Shown: one piece after another, positions 1-13,122 of the stretch
Layout of the letters: every line of letters begins with the position of its first letter
Position numbering within the stretch: the first letter of the stretch is position 1
From: Eulemur rufifrons
Taxonomy: Eukaryota; Chordata; Mammalia; Primates; Lemuridae
Length of the DNA stretch: 64,000 nucleotides
NCBI RefSeq assembly: GCF_041146395.1
Contig: NC_091010.1
Coordinates: 52,162,001-52,226,000 of the forward strand
Reading direction: 5' to 3'
The notes under the pieces: model-generated
What the model was told of the DNA's origin: nothing
The model's input: the letters and a program-made list of their open reading frames with translations, nothing else
The model's database searches: none
Translations under genes and position numbers: made by a program

Positions 1-3000
1 CCACTTGAAAACCTGCAGTGCACTCAGGTGCCTGGTCTGGGAGCTCCCTGCCCACCAGCCCTTCCTAGAGATTAATGACAGTGGTTCAGACATGCAGGCC
101 AAACCCCTTGCCCTCAGGACTCGAGCATGTTGCTAGAGGATGTGGAGGGAGATTTGGGAGCTGGACTCAGGAGGCAAGGTATCCCACATGGGTGGAGCTG
201 ACAGGAGAATACAGTAGGGGTTTGAGACACAGAGACCTGTGGAGTGCCCATCCAGCCACAGTAAAGCCAAGCTGTTGGACGACGGTTAGTCCCCCAGTAG
301 GGAAGATCCCAGCCTGTGGCACCAGTGTGGCTTGTTCAGGTACCCATTTGCAACCAGACACTGGAGGGCAGGGGTAACACAAGAGGGGTGGAGCTCACTC
401 CTGATGGCCAGTCAGGGAATTATGATCCCCTTCCTTACAAACAGTCATCCTGGTTTGGAGAACCTGCCTCAACCATCCTCCCAGCGGTTCTTCCTAGCTG
501 CTAGGAAATGAACTTTTGGGCCCTGCCTAGGCTTTGAAAAGCTTTCCAGGCTTACCCAACCTAACCAGGCCCAGCCTTGCTCCTCTGTGCACCTCTGCTG
601 TAGTGGAGAACAAGCAAACCCCGGGAGCTACAGGGTCCAGAACCTCCCCAAAGTCCAACATTTCACTTAACCCTACCCTTCCATCCCTGAGCATTCCTGA
701 GCAGCTGATTACTCCTGGACTTGGTTCAAGTAAATGCCCACAACCTAGTCACCCATCACTACTGCCTAAATAGACTCACCCAGCTCCCACTGTCATGTCC
801 ACTGGGTGATCCCAGCCAGAGCAATCCCCCACAGCAACAGCCACCATGGAGAGGGTCACAACCAGCCCCTAACTCTAACTCCAAACAATGTACTAGGGAA
901 CATCCCTCCACCACACATGAAAATCATCCATCGCTGGTTCAAACTATGGCAAACACAGAAGAATAGATTAAAACAAAACAGCTATGTTACAGACTCTCAG
1001 TGCCCCTGCCCCTCCACTAATGGGCCAACACTACAGGACAGGACACAAAAGCTTCATCTAGGGTCCTCCCATTCTCCTAACTAAACAGGAGAGTCCCCAG
1101 CAAGGAAAACAGATGCCCTGCAATCCTATTAACCCAGAGCCAAGAGAGGAGGAGCCAGATGAGAAGAAACCAGCAAAGGAACCCTGGAAACATGAAAAAA
1201 TAATATAGTTTGACACCCCCAAGGAAACACAATGGAGCTCTACAGTAGTGGACTCCACCCACAAGGAAATTGCCAAAATGACAGAAATGGAGTTCAGAAT
1301 ATGCATGGCAAATGAGCTGAATGGAATTGAATAGAAAGTTGAAAATAAACAAAAAGAAGTCAAAAAATATTTCGGGAAATCAATAAAAAAATGGAAAAGT
1401 CACTGGAGAGCTAGACACCATAAGAAAGGATATAATAGAACTTAAAGAAATGAAACAGTCATGTAGGGAATTTCAAAATATGACAGAAAGCTTCAACAAC
1501 AGTCTAAACCAAGGGGAAAAAAGAATCTCAGAACTTGAAGACAAGGCTCTCAAGAAAATTCAGTCATTCAAAGAAGCTGAGGAGATTATAAAAAAGTCCA
1601 AGCAATCACTGAGAGAAATATGGGACTATGTGAACTACCATTTGAATTATAAGTATCCCTGAGGGAGAAAAAGAAACAGCTAACAGCATGGAAAACTTAT
1701 TTGAGGGAATTATTAAGGAAAACTTCCCTGGTGTCACCAGAAATTCAAACATACAGATACAAGATGGACATCAGACACCAAGAAGATTCATAGCAAATAG
1801 GTCATCGCCAAGACACACACTAATCAACCTAACCTTCCCCCTAAACTCACAACTCTTATAACACAATAGAGAAAGAGGTAAAACAAAGCAAAAATTGACT
1901 ACCCAACTGGGTGAACAGATCATCCCACATATCAATTCTATCAATAAAGTTAATGAACTGAATGCTCCTCTCAAAAGACATACGCTGGCTGAATGGATGA
2001 AAAAACACACCCCAAGTATCTGCTATCTTCAAGAAATGCATCTAAACCACAAGGATACACACAGACTCAACGTGATAGCTTGGGAAAAAAATGTCCCATG
2101 CAAACGAAAATCAGAAGAGAACAAGTGCAGCCATTCTCATATCAGATAAAATTGACTTTAAGTCAACAAAGATAAAGAAAGGCAAAGAGGGTCATTATGT
2201 AATGGTAAAGGGAGCAATTCAACAAGAGGACATAATAATCCGAAATATATATGCACCCAACACAGGAGTTTTCAGATACATAAAGCAAATTTTACTAGAG
2301 CAAAGCAAAGAAATAAATAGCACCATTTTAATTGCTGGGGACTTCAACACCCCACTGTCATAGCTTGACAAATCATCAAAGCAGAAAATAAATAAACAAA
2401 CACCAGACTTAAACCAAATTCTAAATCAAATGAAGCTAACAGACATTTATAGAACATTCTACAAAAAACTACAGAATCCACATTCTTCTCAGAAGGACAT
2501 GGGACGTTCTCCAAGATTGATCATGTCTTAGGTCATAATACAGGTCTCAACAAATTTAAAAAAAAATCAAAATCATACCATGTACCTTCTCAGATCAAGT
2601 AGAATAAAACTAGAAATCAATCACAAGAGAAACACTCAAACCTACACAAAGTCATGGAAACTAAATAATCTGCTACTGAACAATTATTGGGTCAAGAATG
2701 AAATTAAGATGGAAATAAAAAAAATTCTTTGAGCTGAATGATGAAGGGCATACAAGCTATCAAAATCTATGGGACACAGCAAAAGCATTTCTCAGGGGAA
2801 AAATTCATAACCTTAAATGCCTATATCAAAAAGACAGAAAGATCACAAATTAATAACCTAATGTCAAACCTCAAGGAACTAGAAAAGGAAGAATAAACCA
2901 AACCCAAAGCCAGCAGGAGAAAAAAAAATAACTAAGGTCAGAGTAGAAAGAACTAAATGATTTGAAAAACAGAAAAATAATACAAAGGATCAACAAAACC

Positions 3001-3365
3001 AAAAAAGTTGGTTCTTTGAAAAGATAAACAAAATTGACAGACCTCTTGATAGATTAACCAAGAACAGAAGAGAAAAGACCCAAATAAGCTCAATCAGAAA
3101 TTAAAAAGGAGACATTACAACTGATGCCACAGAAATACAAAACATCATCTCTGAATACTATGTAAATTTCTACACGCACGAACTAGGGAACGTAGAGGAA
3201 GTGGAAGAATTCCTGGAAGCACACATAACGTCCCAAGACTCAACCAGGAAGAAATAGGACTCCTAAACAGATCAATAATAAACAGTGAGATTGAAACAGT
3301 AATAAAAAACCTCCCCCAACCCCCCCCCCCCAAAAGCCCTGGACCAGATGGTTTCCCAGCTGTGT
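1..3365 (+). mobile_element. L1 retrotransposon, 5' part only, decayed
   Basis: Bases 1 to about 1200 resemble an L1 5' UTR. 1440-1665 gives an ORF1-like coiled coil (KRISELEDKALKK). From about 1890 the ORF2 endonuclease can be followed across frameshifts: NELNAPLKRHTLAEW, then LQEMHL with the catalytic glutamate, RNIYAPNTGV, and GDFNTPL near 2340. The linker follows to SPGPDGFPA at about 3335-3360, where the reverse transcriptase begins, and there the similarity ends. Several stops and frameshifts make it dead. A C12 run sits at 3320-3331. The left end may extend beyond the window. Confidence 0.8.
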
Positions 3366-3740
3366 TTGCAATAGATTAGAGAGAACTTGTGTTACTATTG
3401 TAATGGAGCAAAAATTACAATTCAGTCCCGGTGGTGGTCCAGTAATTCTCAGCTCACACTCTTAATCATCCATAATCCCATTCCCTTTTGCTAAAATATA
3501 TCTTCCTTTCTATGATCTCATTCTGAAATATCTCTATCTCCTATAATTTTTATTTCATAAACAAAACAAGGAAAGGGAAATTTTTTATGGCTCTGCTTTT
3601 GATCATTTACAATTCTCTCGCAGGGATGCCAATAGTAAATCATGTCAAAAACTGACTGTGCTGAATTTTTTGAGATACTTTTGCCCTTCTGGACAAGTTT
3701 CATGCTAGTTTGGTGTTATTGTTTTTATGAGATAATAACA

Positions 3741-3767
3741 GTGTGTGTGTGTGTGTGTGTGTGTGTG
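3741..3767. repeat. (GT)n microsatellite
   Basis: About 13 GT units, followed by an imperfect GCACGCATGTGCATGTG tail. Confidence 0.95.
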
Positions 3768-3939
3768 CACGCATGTGCATGTGATGATCAGGGAATGGAC
3801 TCATATAATTAAAACAGGGAGAAACAGAGAACATACTTGCTGGCACGTTTTTAGCCCTCAGATATCTTTCTGCCTTCTTTTTTCTCTATGCCTCTACATA
3901 TCCTAATTACAGAATAAGAAAACCATTCTTTTCATTTGC

Positions 3940-4300
3940 CAAAGTATTGTCTCTCCTGGCACAAAATATTTGCTTACACCAACCCCCTGATACCTCCGTC
4001 TCTGTCTATTGAAACCTAATCTATTTTTTAGGATTTAGCTAAAATGCCACCATGGTTGTGAAGCCATCTGTTATTAATCTAATCACAGTCCCCCCTCCTC
4101 AATACAAAAAGCCCTGGAAACATCCCATGGAACCTCTTCATATACTATGATACATTGGTCATACATTTCTTCTCTCACTCTCTGAAAGAAGCTTGGAGGC
4201 AAAACCCCATGACACATATATCTTTATCCTCATCACTGGTCCTTGTTGAGGACTCTGCATTTTGAACATATTCAATAAATGTATACGTGAAATGAAATTT
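3940..4300 (+). mobile_element. L2 LINE 3' fragment
   Basis: Shows the L2 3' order: a 'gatttagctaaaatgccacc' block, a 'gaagcc' block, and the ending 'attcaataaatgtatacgtgaaatg' resembling the L2 'caataaatatttgttgaatg' end. Confidence 0.6.
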
Positions 4301-4384
4301 AAGTCCTAAAGAATTTTCTTTTTCGAGATCTCATTCGAAAAATGGTTCCTATAATGAGGAATTCATTACTCGAGTCTATAAACC

Positions 4385-4620
4385 CTAGCATTGAATGCAA
4401 ACACTTTGCAGTCAGTTTACTTAGGTTCAAATCTCAGTTTTGTCACGAAATAACTGAGAGATCTTGGGAAAGTTACTTAACTACCCTTTTCCTCATTTGT
4501 CCTCACATTTAAAATAGGCCTGATAATAATAATACTGATTTTTATTATCTATATTCTAGGATCATTAGGAGGCTTAAATATATGTATATGTAATATGCTT
4601 ATATATAACGTACTTTAAAA
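4385..4620 (+). mobile_element. MIR SINE
   Basis: Order of MIR core words: 'ggttcaaatctcagttttg', 'gatcttgggaaagttactt', 'cctcatttgt', 'aaaataggcctgataataat', then the AT-rich end. Confidence 0.75.
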
Positions 4621-5189
4621 ATTCCCACCAGCAAATGGTGTATGCTATGTAATAACTGTACTGCTCTCTGGTAGATAGATGAGAGATTTCAAACTGGCAT
4701 CCACAGGGTGAATCTATCCTGCAATTATGTTGTATTCAACCTAACACTGTTAGTGTATATAACACTTTTGAATGTGTTGTCAACATTTCAAGAGGGATAT
4801 TTTGCAATAAATCCATGTTTCTAGATTTTCTTAGAAAAAAGGAAAAAAGGATTGGTTAACACCAAAGCCTTTGTTTCCCAAAGTAAAGAAAAAAAAAGGA
4901 AAAATCATCTGGAAGCACCTGCCCCATTTCAACAGGGCATGTATTCTCCAGTGCTCTGGGCTCCACAGCTGCTTCCTGACTTCCTAACCTGGAGCCCGAA
5001 TGCCACATGCCATTCCTGACATCATACCTCATCTAAGACACACATCGGAGCTATCTAGCCAGCCCATCTAAGCATTGGATTTAGAAGACTCTAAAATTTA
5101 AAAAATAATAATAATTCCTATAAGACTGACTTTATCAAATGATACCTAACTTGTATGTTAACGTTACTATTACAATGACTATGATCTTG

Positions 5190-5420
5190 ACCACCTCTGC
5201 TACTTACTTGCCAGTGTTTATTGAGTATACACTATTTACCAGGCACTGTAATAGACACTTTATTTGAATTATTTCCACTACTTACGAGAAACTTGCCAGG
5301 TAGGTATTATCAATTTACTTATTTTACAAATGAGGAGATGGAGGTTCAGTGAGATACAGCTACTTGCCCAAGGTCAGTGATGGTGTTGGCAAGAAAACCA
5401 GTACTATCTGGCTCTAAACC
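5190..5420 (+). mobile_element. MIR SINE
   Basis: Contains 'tttattgagtatacactatttaccaggcactgta', 'ttttacaaatgaggagatgg' and 'cttgcccaaggtcagtgatg', the 3' MIR order. The next 2.4 kb (5421-7864) has no repeat or gene I can recognise, apart from the open stretch at 7470. Confidence 0.75.
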
Positions 5421-7864
5421 CAATGCTTTGTCATCATACTGGCTGACCTTCCCCTTGTCAACCTTTCTGGCTCCTCTCACAATATGCATCCACATACAGA
5501 GGGTCACTGAATGAGAATGACTTTGGCTCATTTTACATATGCGGAATGAAGCATCGGCAGACTCCAGAGGAAGCAAATGGCAGAGGTAAGTAAGCACAGT
5601 CCTGTGACTGTGCAGATGCAGACGTCATTTTGCTATTAGAACTATTATGAAAAAATAACTTGGTAAAAAAATTCTGTCTCCATCTATATTAGAGCCTGTT
5701 CTGTTTAAATCCTCTGAAGTGAGGCAAAAGCCTTTAAAGATACAATTTTCCAATTGCTGACGCTCAGCTCTATTTTAGAAAATATAAAAAACTTATTGTT
5801 TGAAAGCATAACAACCTGTTTCTAATGAGGCAGAGAAACAGTGCATTTCCATTAACATTACAAAATTGTAAGTGTACTTCAAGTAAGGGAAAACTCACTA
5901 TATATGTGTAAATAGTGAATTAAGTATCTATTATTTATTCTCATTAGGATACATAGCAAACATTTCCATAATTCTACTAAGAATAATTTTGCAGTTGCTT
6001 ATTAATTTTTGTTTATAGTTTTATTGAGCTCTTTGGAGCTCACAACACTATCATTTTGCTGAATCATTCATAATATTATGAGGAATTATACTTTATGATG
6101 TCTCGTGGGGAGGGAAGATGTATTTTTGTAAATCGTGATTATCTTTTCTGATTCTCTGGAAACAAAGAATTCAATGCAGTGCTTCAGTTTCAGAATAAAT
6201 TACTTTGAATGCCCTGAAATTCTGTCTTCTCTCATTCTTTCTCTGGAAAAAAATAGGAAAACAAGCCATAAATTGTCATAATAATTGTCAGTCCTTTCTT
6301 ATAGCTAGTTATCAAATTATATTTGTGCTATATTAATATTATTTTAAGAGACAATATTAAATACGGATAAACTGGATAATGCTTAGAAGAAAAGAAATTA
6401 AAAAAATGAAATATTGCAGAGAAATCTCTTACAGACCAAATCCTCCTAGCCTCAGAGTTAAATCCAGAGAATTAATAAGTTCTTAAATGTACATGGGCAT
6501 TCTACCATGGCAATCACTATATAGGTTCACCAGAATGATTTATAAGAAACTGAGCTGTTGCCTCAGAAAAGGGGCAACATATGTCTCAAAATCCTTTATG
6601 TTTGTTCAAATTTCCACACTTGCTAGGCTCCAAGCAAATACAAAAGGGCAGGGGGAGGAGGGAGGAATCCTAATAAATAACATATATTGAAAGAATCCCT
6701 TGATTTCAATTTAAATTGCAATGAATATTGACAGCCATAAGTGAAATAAACAGATGATCAAACTTTGGGCTGTACTGAAATTCACCTTAATCTTACTTAG
6801 ATTTACCAACTCATTCTAGAGTAATTGAAGATGTCACAAAAAATAATGCCTTCCTTACTATTGTGTGAAATTAGCAATTACTGTAAATAAGGAATAATCA
6901 AGTTCAACTATTTTAACAATGAACTGTCAGTATTCTGTTTTTAATCTATATGTACAAAATAATTCACCATTTATATAGCAACCACTGTCTCGAATACATC
7001 AACACATCAATCTGGCTTTCTGTCTCCTGCAAATTCTCAATCATCTTTACACGAGCAAACAGTCACATTCTAAGGGAAGCAAACATCCTAATATATTCAT
7101 GCCATTATTGTTCCTTGGAAAAGATCCAGAGCCTCAATAAGGCAGTGATTGGAAATGCACAAAGTATTTTAATATCCTAATTATTTTGATTTAACTTCCT
7201 CTAATAGTTTAAATTGATACTGAATTTATTTAGAACCCATTAGAGGGTTTTTTTTTCCCTCTCAACAGATCATAAACACAGGCTGAACTTAATCTCAAGA
7301 CAAAATTAATTATTCATGCTTCAAATTGCCGATATACTTTTCCAAAAACCTGCCACCCCCTTCTACATTCAGGCTTTTATTTTAATTCCCTTTCCATTTT
7401 AGGAAAGTAATTACTGGCAATGTGTGTGTCATTCTGAAGAGCAGTGAAACCTTCTACCCACTGATCTGAACACAAAACAGACCCTCAGAGCTACTGGAAG
7501 AGCAGTTGGCTGATGTCATCAATTCAGTATCACCATCAGAGGTGACCATCACCTCAAAGCTGAGCTACCAGGGTGAAAAGGACAAAAAGTACAAACCATC
7601 TCTCCTGCGTGAATGACAAGGGAGCCAATCATTAAGTTGTCTCAAACACTGCAGAAAACTCAAGGCTGAGTTTTCAGTGAATGTAATGCACTTCTTTGTC
7701 AGTTACTGTTCATCTTTCACTCATTTTGTTGAGTTCAAATGGTTGTTTTCCCAAGGAATGAGTTTTTGACTAAACGGAAATATCACATAATCAAACTTGT
7801 TAGTAACCCACTGTGACAACGCAAGACCTTTTGATTCTTATATTCCCAAACCTGAGTAGGGTTT
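5421..7864. other. Unrecognised AT-rich intergenic sequence
   Basis: No gene or clear repeat. A 48-codon open stretch without ATG at 7470-7616 looks protein-like and is discussed as a finding. Confidence 0.5.
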
Positions 7865-8095
7865 GAGAATAACAGCGACAATTAATCAAAAACTTACTAA
7901 TGCCGCACATGGAGCTAAGCATTCCACATACATTAATCCAGTTCACGTTTCAGAAAATCTTATGTGGTAAGTTCCATTAGTATTTCCATTTTGCAAATTA
8001 AAAAACAAATCCAAAGATGAGAAAAGTGAAGCAACTTGCCCCTAATTCCACAAATGGTAAATAACAGAGCCAGGTCTGTTTACCTCTTAACCTAC
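7865..8095 (+). mobile_element. MIR SINE, 3' half
   Basis: 'ggagctaagcattccacatacattaatcc', 'ccattttgcaaattaaaaaac', 'gcaacttgcccctaattccac', 'aacagagccaggtctg' follow MIR order. L2-like wording continues weakly to about 8340. Confidence 0.65.
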
Positions 8096-9249
8096 CATGT
8101 TTAACTACCAAAATTCTGCCTCTCAGCTTCAGTGGCATATGCATATTTAGTTGTTCTTTCAACACATAAAGCAGGACATCCTAGCGTGGGGCCCTGGTGT
8201 GTGTTGGAGGCTGGGAAAAAATACAAAGATGCTTAAGACTTGGTTCCAAAGCTCCAGAATCTCCTAATGTAAGAGGGCAGAAATATATAAACAAATATAT
8301 GTTTTGATTATAAGGAATCAAAGTGGCAATTTAGAAGACAATTTATTTTTCCTTCAAATAAGAGATACCCAAGAATGTAAATGGGAAAAAAATAACAATA
8401 GTATATTCCATCCAGGTTGACCAGGCAGAATCTGGAAGACCCGTGTGGTCAGCTTTGGTCTGTCTCTTACTGGAGCATTGCCTTGGCAAAATCTTTGACT
8501 CTCTTCTCCCAGATTTCCCTTCTGTGAAGAGGGGGATTGATTACCAGATCAAATATAAAAATAAAGTCTACAAAAGCCACTTTAAAAATAATAAAGCACT
8601 GTTCAAATGTAAGATGGTATTTTCTCTAGTTTCAGCTAACTCATCTCATCTCTGTCTTCTATTGTGCAGTACAACAATTACTTTTTAAAAGCAGTAAAGC
8701 TGATTTGTTTTGTTTTTTGATAGAGAACATCTTCATTGGAGGAAAGGTCTAGCTTTTGCGCTTTATCTTTTTTCTTCTCTCCAGGCTGGTTTCCCTTAGG
8801 CAGAAATGATTCAGTTAGTGATATTACCCAGAGCCTAAGGCAGAAGAAATGATGAATTAAAAGACAAATGAAGGAATGATTCTAAAGGCTTCTCTTTCTT
8901 TTGTTTTAGTTGAAGGGGCAAATAGAGAGTAGCTCCATAAGTCATGTGTCCCAATATGGGCGATAATTTATTTTTCTGCTTCCAGGTTACAGTATTCCAA
9001 ACAACCACTTGGGCCCCGTTGCAGCATGCAACCAACATGCCAATTACATGATCTCCATAGATATGACCGGGCAGAAACTACACGCTTCCTAAACCACAAA
9101 GTACTCTGCTCCTTTTCCTTGTCCCCTCCAGGGATTGGCCCTTCTCTTTCATCCTCATCCACTCAAATTGTAAACAACCTTTGGTTCACTTGCATACTTT
9201 CCATGCAGCCTTCCTTGGTGAAAGTTTGGCTGTTTAATTAAAATCCCTG

Positions 9250-9690
9250 AAGTCGACTCCTGGCACCAATTCTTTGTAGCTTTGAGTTTGGGCTAGTTAC
9301 TAAAAACATACCAAGATTTAGCCCACTGTGAGAATTTAAATAAGTTAATATATGTAAAACCTTTAGCCCAGTCCTTGGCACATAGTAAGTGAACAGGAAA
9401 TGTCAACGAGTCTGGCAATTCGTAATCCCCAAAGCCCTAATAAACTCTTTCTCTATGTGAAAATTTTACAGTTTTTTTCTGTGTGTCTCATTTGGTTGTT
9501 AGAATAAACTTTTCTCTATTTTTGAGAGCTCCTCTATTAGAATTTTTTTCAAGTGTGGCTTTCTAATTCAATTTGGGGGGGTAAGAATGCATGAGTTATT
9601 TGTTTCCGCCTTTTCCATAGCATCTAGCAGAATGAATTCATATAATGGATACTCAGTAATATTTGCTATGTGAATAAATGGGTAACTGAC
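9250..9690 (+). mobile_element. MIR fragment followed by L2-like end
   Basis: 9250-9400 has 'taaataagttaatatatgtaaaacctttagcccagtccttggcacatagtaagtg', a MIR end. 9600-9690 has 'catagcatctagcagaatg...tactcagtaatatttgctatgtgaataaatg', an L2 end. Confidence 0.5.
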
Positions 9691-12660
9691 TTGGCCCCTG
9701 GAATGTGGCCTCTGGATATTTCACTTGTTTGTTCCTCTGCCCCTACAAAAGTCTGACATTTACATCGTCTTCCCATCTGTGCACAGCTCCTGCCGTTTAT
9801 ATATTCTGCCTCGTGCACTAGGCAGCCAGCTTTTGGCTTTACGCTCCACTGTGGCTTATTAAGAAAGGATAAAACTCACACTGGCAATGCTGAAGGCAGT
9901 TAAATTCCAGGGCACACAAGCAGAACAGGAGTCTGGATATTTGGGTGATGGACAAGAAAGCACATTAAAAATTCGAGAGCAATTTTGAGACCAAGTAAGC
10001 AAAAATGCACTCACCAAACATTCACCAAATGTTCAAGACTTTCCTTCCAGAGAGAATAAAGGAGAGTCTTCACCTGCATACAGACCCCACGCCTGCTAGG
10101 TGAGACAGAGGAGTGTCAGAAAATGTCTGGGCCTCGGAGGGAAAGCAGGAGGGACCAGAGTCCTATCAGTCACTCTCTATGTTGGTTTGGGTAAGCACCT
10201 TCTCTGTGAACCTCAGTTTCCCTTGTGCAAAAGAGAGGGAGCCAGATGTCCCCTCATATTCTTTCAAAATCTACAGTTATATGCACAATTTTTATTTAAT
10301 TAAATACACCTCTTAAGTGTGACCCGAGTGAGAGAGCATGCGTCCTTACAGGTTCTTGGAGACAACAGGTTATGAAAACAGGCTGATTTTTTTCATCTTT
10401 TCTGTCCCATGGAATGTTAATTCAAGGACAGCGGTCTGAATTTAAGGAATTGTTTTGTTCAAAATCTGAGAACTGAAAATGCTTCTTAAGAAATACAGAT
10501 TAGAAACAGTCTAAAATTTTCCTACAGTTACCCTAGGTCCCTCTGACATCTATCACCCCCCGCCAACACACACACACACACACGCACACACCCCGTGAGT
10601 GTCTCTCCCAGAGGAGATGCTGGGGGGAGAGGTGAGGAAAGGAGAAGGTGGTGAAGGAAGCTATGCGCCATTTGTAACCGTTTCCCAACAACCTGCAAAC
10701 GTTCCAAGTTGCTTGGCAGGGTGCTACATGTAAAATTAAATCTGAAGTGCTAATTTGGCAGAATTTTTAATTCATAACATCGATTCTCAACATTAATTTT
10801 GAATTTTTTTTAAAGATTTCCAACTGGAACTGAAAAATTACTTGGCAAAGTAGAATTTGATGAGAAATATAACAGAGTCCCTACTTCTGGATACAGGTGA
10901 TTAGTGTTTCTTGGCCCTCCTGTGGAGATGGGAGCTACTTCCTTTCTGAGCCTAATGGCAAGTTCCTACACCAACTCTGTGCCATTGACTTTAGAGAGCT
11001 GATAAATGGCACTTATTTTCTACTCATGACCTAGTTTGTAAGCTCATAAATCACAGCAGACTCCCTGAAACCCATTTGTTCCAGCCTCCTCTTGATGAAC
11101 CACAGAGTTAGATACTCGCTAGAGGTCAGGGGATCAGTTCAGAGATCTGAACTCTATTCCTACTTTGTTATCTACTCCATTAGGTTCACAAGTAAGTCAC
11201 TGCAGTCATTAAAACACTGGCCAGGTGGAATGTTTGCCATTGGAAGTGTATGTGTGTGCGTATCTGTAGTTGTGGACAAGGAGAGGAGGTCTGTTTGTGC
11301 TTGTAGTGGTTAAAGAAAGGACATACAAAAGAATGGCTTTGTAACATGACACTCAAAATCAGAATGCTTAAGTTTAGGTAATAAATCTTCCCTACATGTG
11401 GCTTAAAATTGTTTACTCATAAAATTCAGGCATTTCCATAATATCTTTACAATTTATGCCACATCTGTGTGCTGCATATGATATTAATTAAAATTTTTGC
11501 TCACATATTTTTATTTTCAATGTCCTCCTTAAGCCTTGTCTTAAAATATATCATCTGTAAAACTAGAGGAATTATGTTCTGCTTTTGTATTTTATAATGT
11601 GAACTGAAAATAAACATCGAGCTCTTACAAGATTTTAAAAATTATCTGTGTAGCATCTGAAATAGTATTTTATCATCAGTAAATTGCATAACACACCTTG
11701 AAAAATTGCTCTGTAAAACTCACCATCAGTGCTCTTAAAGGTCAGAGCACTCATGCGAAAAAGCCAAGTTCTTGATGGGAATGTTTTTGCCTATTGTACT
11801 TCCTAGACTGAACCAAGCACTGTTGCAAAATTCAAACTTATAAGGGACCACTAAAAACTTAATGTCTAGCTGGGAAACAACTTTTATGTATATGAGACAA
11901 TAGAGTACATTAGTTAATCCAAAAGAAAATGTTTTATGATTGGAAAGGCAATATGCCAACACAGAGCAATGTCATGAGTTAATGGTTTTAGGCTATTGAG
12001 AGAACTGAGCATAACCAAAGACCTTTTTTCTCTGGGAAAGAGAGATAGACCTAAAGTTATCAACAATTCTGCAAACAAATCTTGGACCAAAATCAGGTCG
12101 TGAAGAGCTTTCTAGTAAACCACATGCCATTGAATACATTCGATTAATTATAAAACTTGTCACTTAGATGTTTCATTGTGGAGCATTGTGGTAAGCTTGG
12201 CTTACTGGCACAGACTTTTCTCAGAGTTAAAGGTACAGCAGAAAAAGTCAGGCCTTGACCTTAAACTTGGATATGAGATATACGTATTGAGTACTGTGGC
12301 TCTCTTGGTCTCTAGAGCTCCTGAGTGCTGGAGAATTATAGACTGATGATTGTACTGGGCTCAGAGTGTGACTACAGTCCCGTGCACGCAGGCAGCTTGA
12401 TCATGTTCAGTGAGCCCATATCATAACCAACCCTCTGTAAATGGGAACTCGTTGCCAAAAGCCAAACAGAGAGTGAAATGTAGATTTCTCAGCCCAATTT
12501 AGCTTCAACCCAGGAAAAGCCAGAATTCTTACTCTAGGGACAGAGAGGAAAATGAAGAAACTTTATTCCTGAAAGACATAGAGGCCACTAGGCCACATGA
12601 CAAATTTTACTGCAAAGACTTGGATGGGCTTTAGCTGCATGGAAGCAGAACATCTCTAAC
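9691..12660. other. Intergenic sequence with one CA microsatellite
   Basis: A (CA)n run lies at 10566-10590. Otherwise I recognise no gene, repeat or RNA; the short open frames have no coding character. Confidence 0.5.
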
Positions 12661-12679
12661 CATCTCTGTAAAAAAAAAA

Positions 12680-13122
12680 AAAAAAAAGGATTTTGTTTTG
12701 CTTTTTTAAATCAACTTTAAAAATTATTTATTTAAATTGACAGAAATAAAATTGTATGTATTTGATGTATTTGCTGTGTGCAACATGGCAGTTTTGATAA
12801 GTGGAATGACTAAATCTAGCTAATCAACATATATATTACCTCATTTAGTTATCATATTTATGATGAGACCACTTTACATCCACTCTTTTATTTTTTAAGA
12901 ATACTATATATTGTTAATTGTAGTCATGATATTGTACAATGAATCTTTTGCATGTATTCTTCCTATCTAACAGAAATTTTATATACTTTGACCAACATCT
13001 CCCAACTCCCCCATCTCCCACAACAGCCCAGCCCCTGGTAAACACCATTCTAATCTTTACTTCTACAGATAAACATTTTTGCATTTCACATTATGAGTGA
13101 GATCATATGGTATCTGTCTCTA
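12680..13122 (-). mobile_element. L1 3' end, antisense (L1M-type)
   Basis: Reads as the reverse of an old L1 3' UTR: 'aattgtatgtatttgatg...gcaacatggcagttttgataagtgg', 'ctagctaatcaacatatatattacctca', 'tgtacaatgaatc', 'ctttgaccaacatctccc', 'agcccctggtaaacaccattctaatc', 'gtgagatcatatggtatctgtct'. A17 at 12668-12686 precedes it. Confidence 0.8.
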
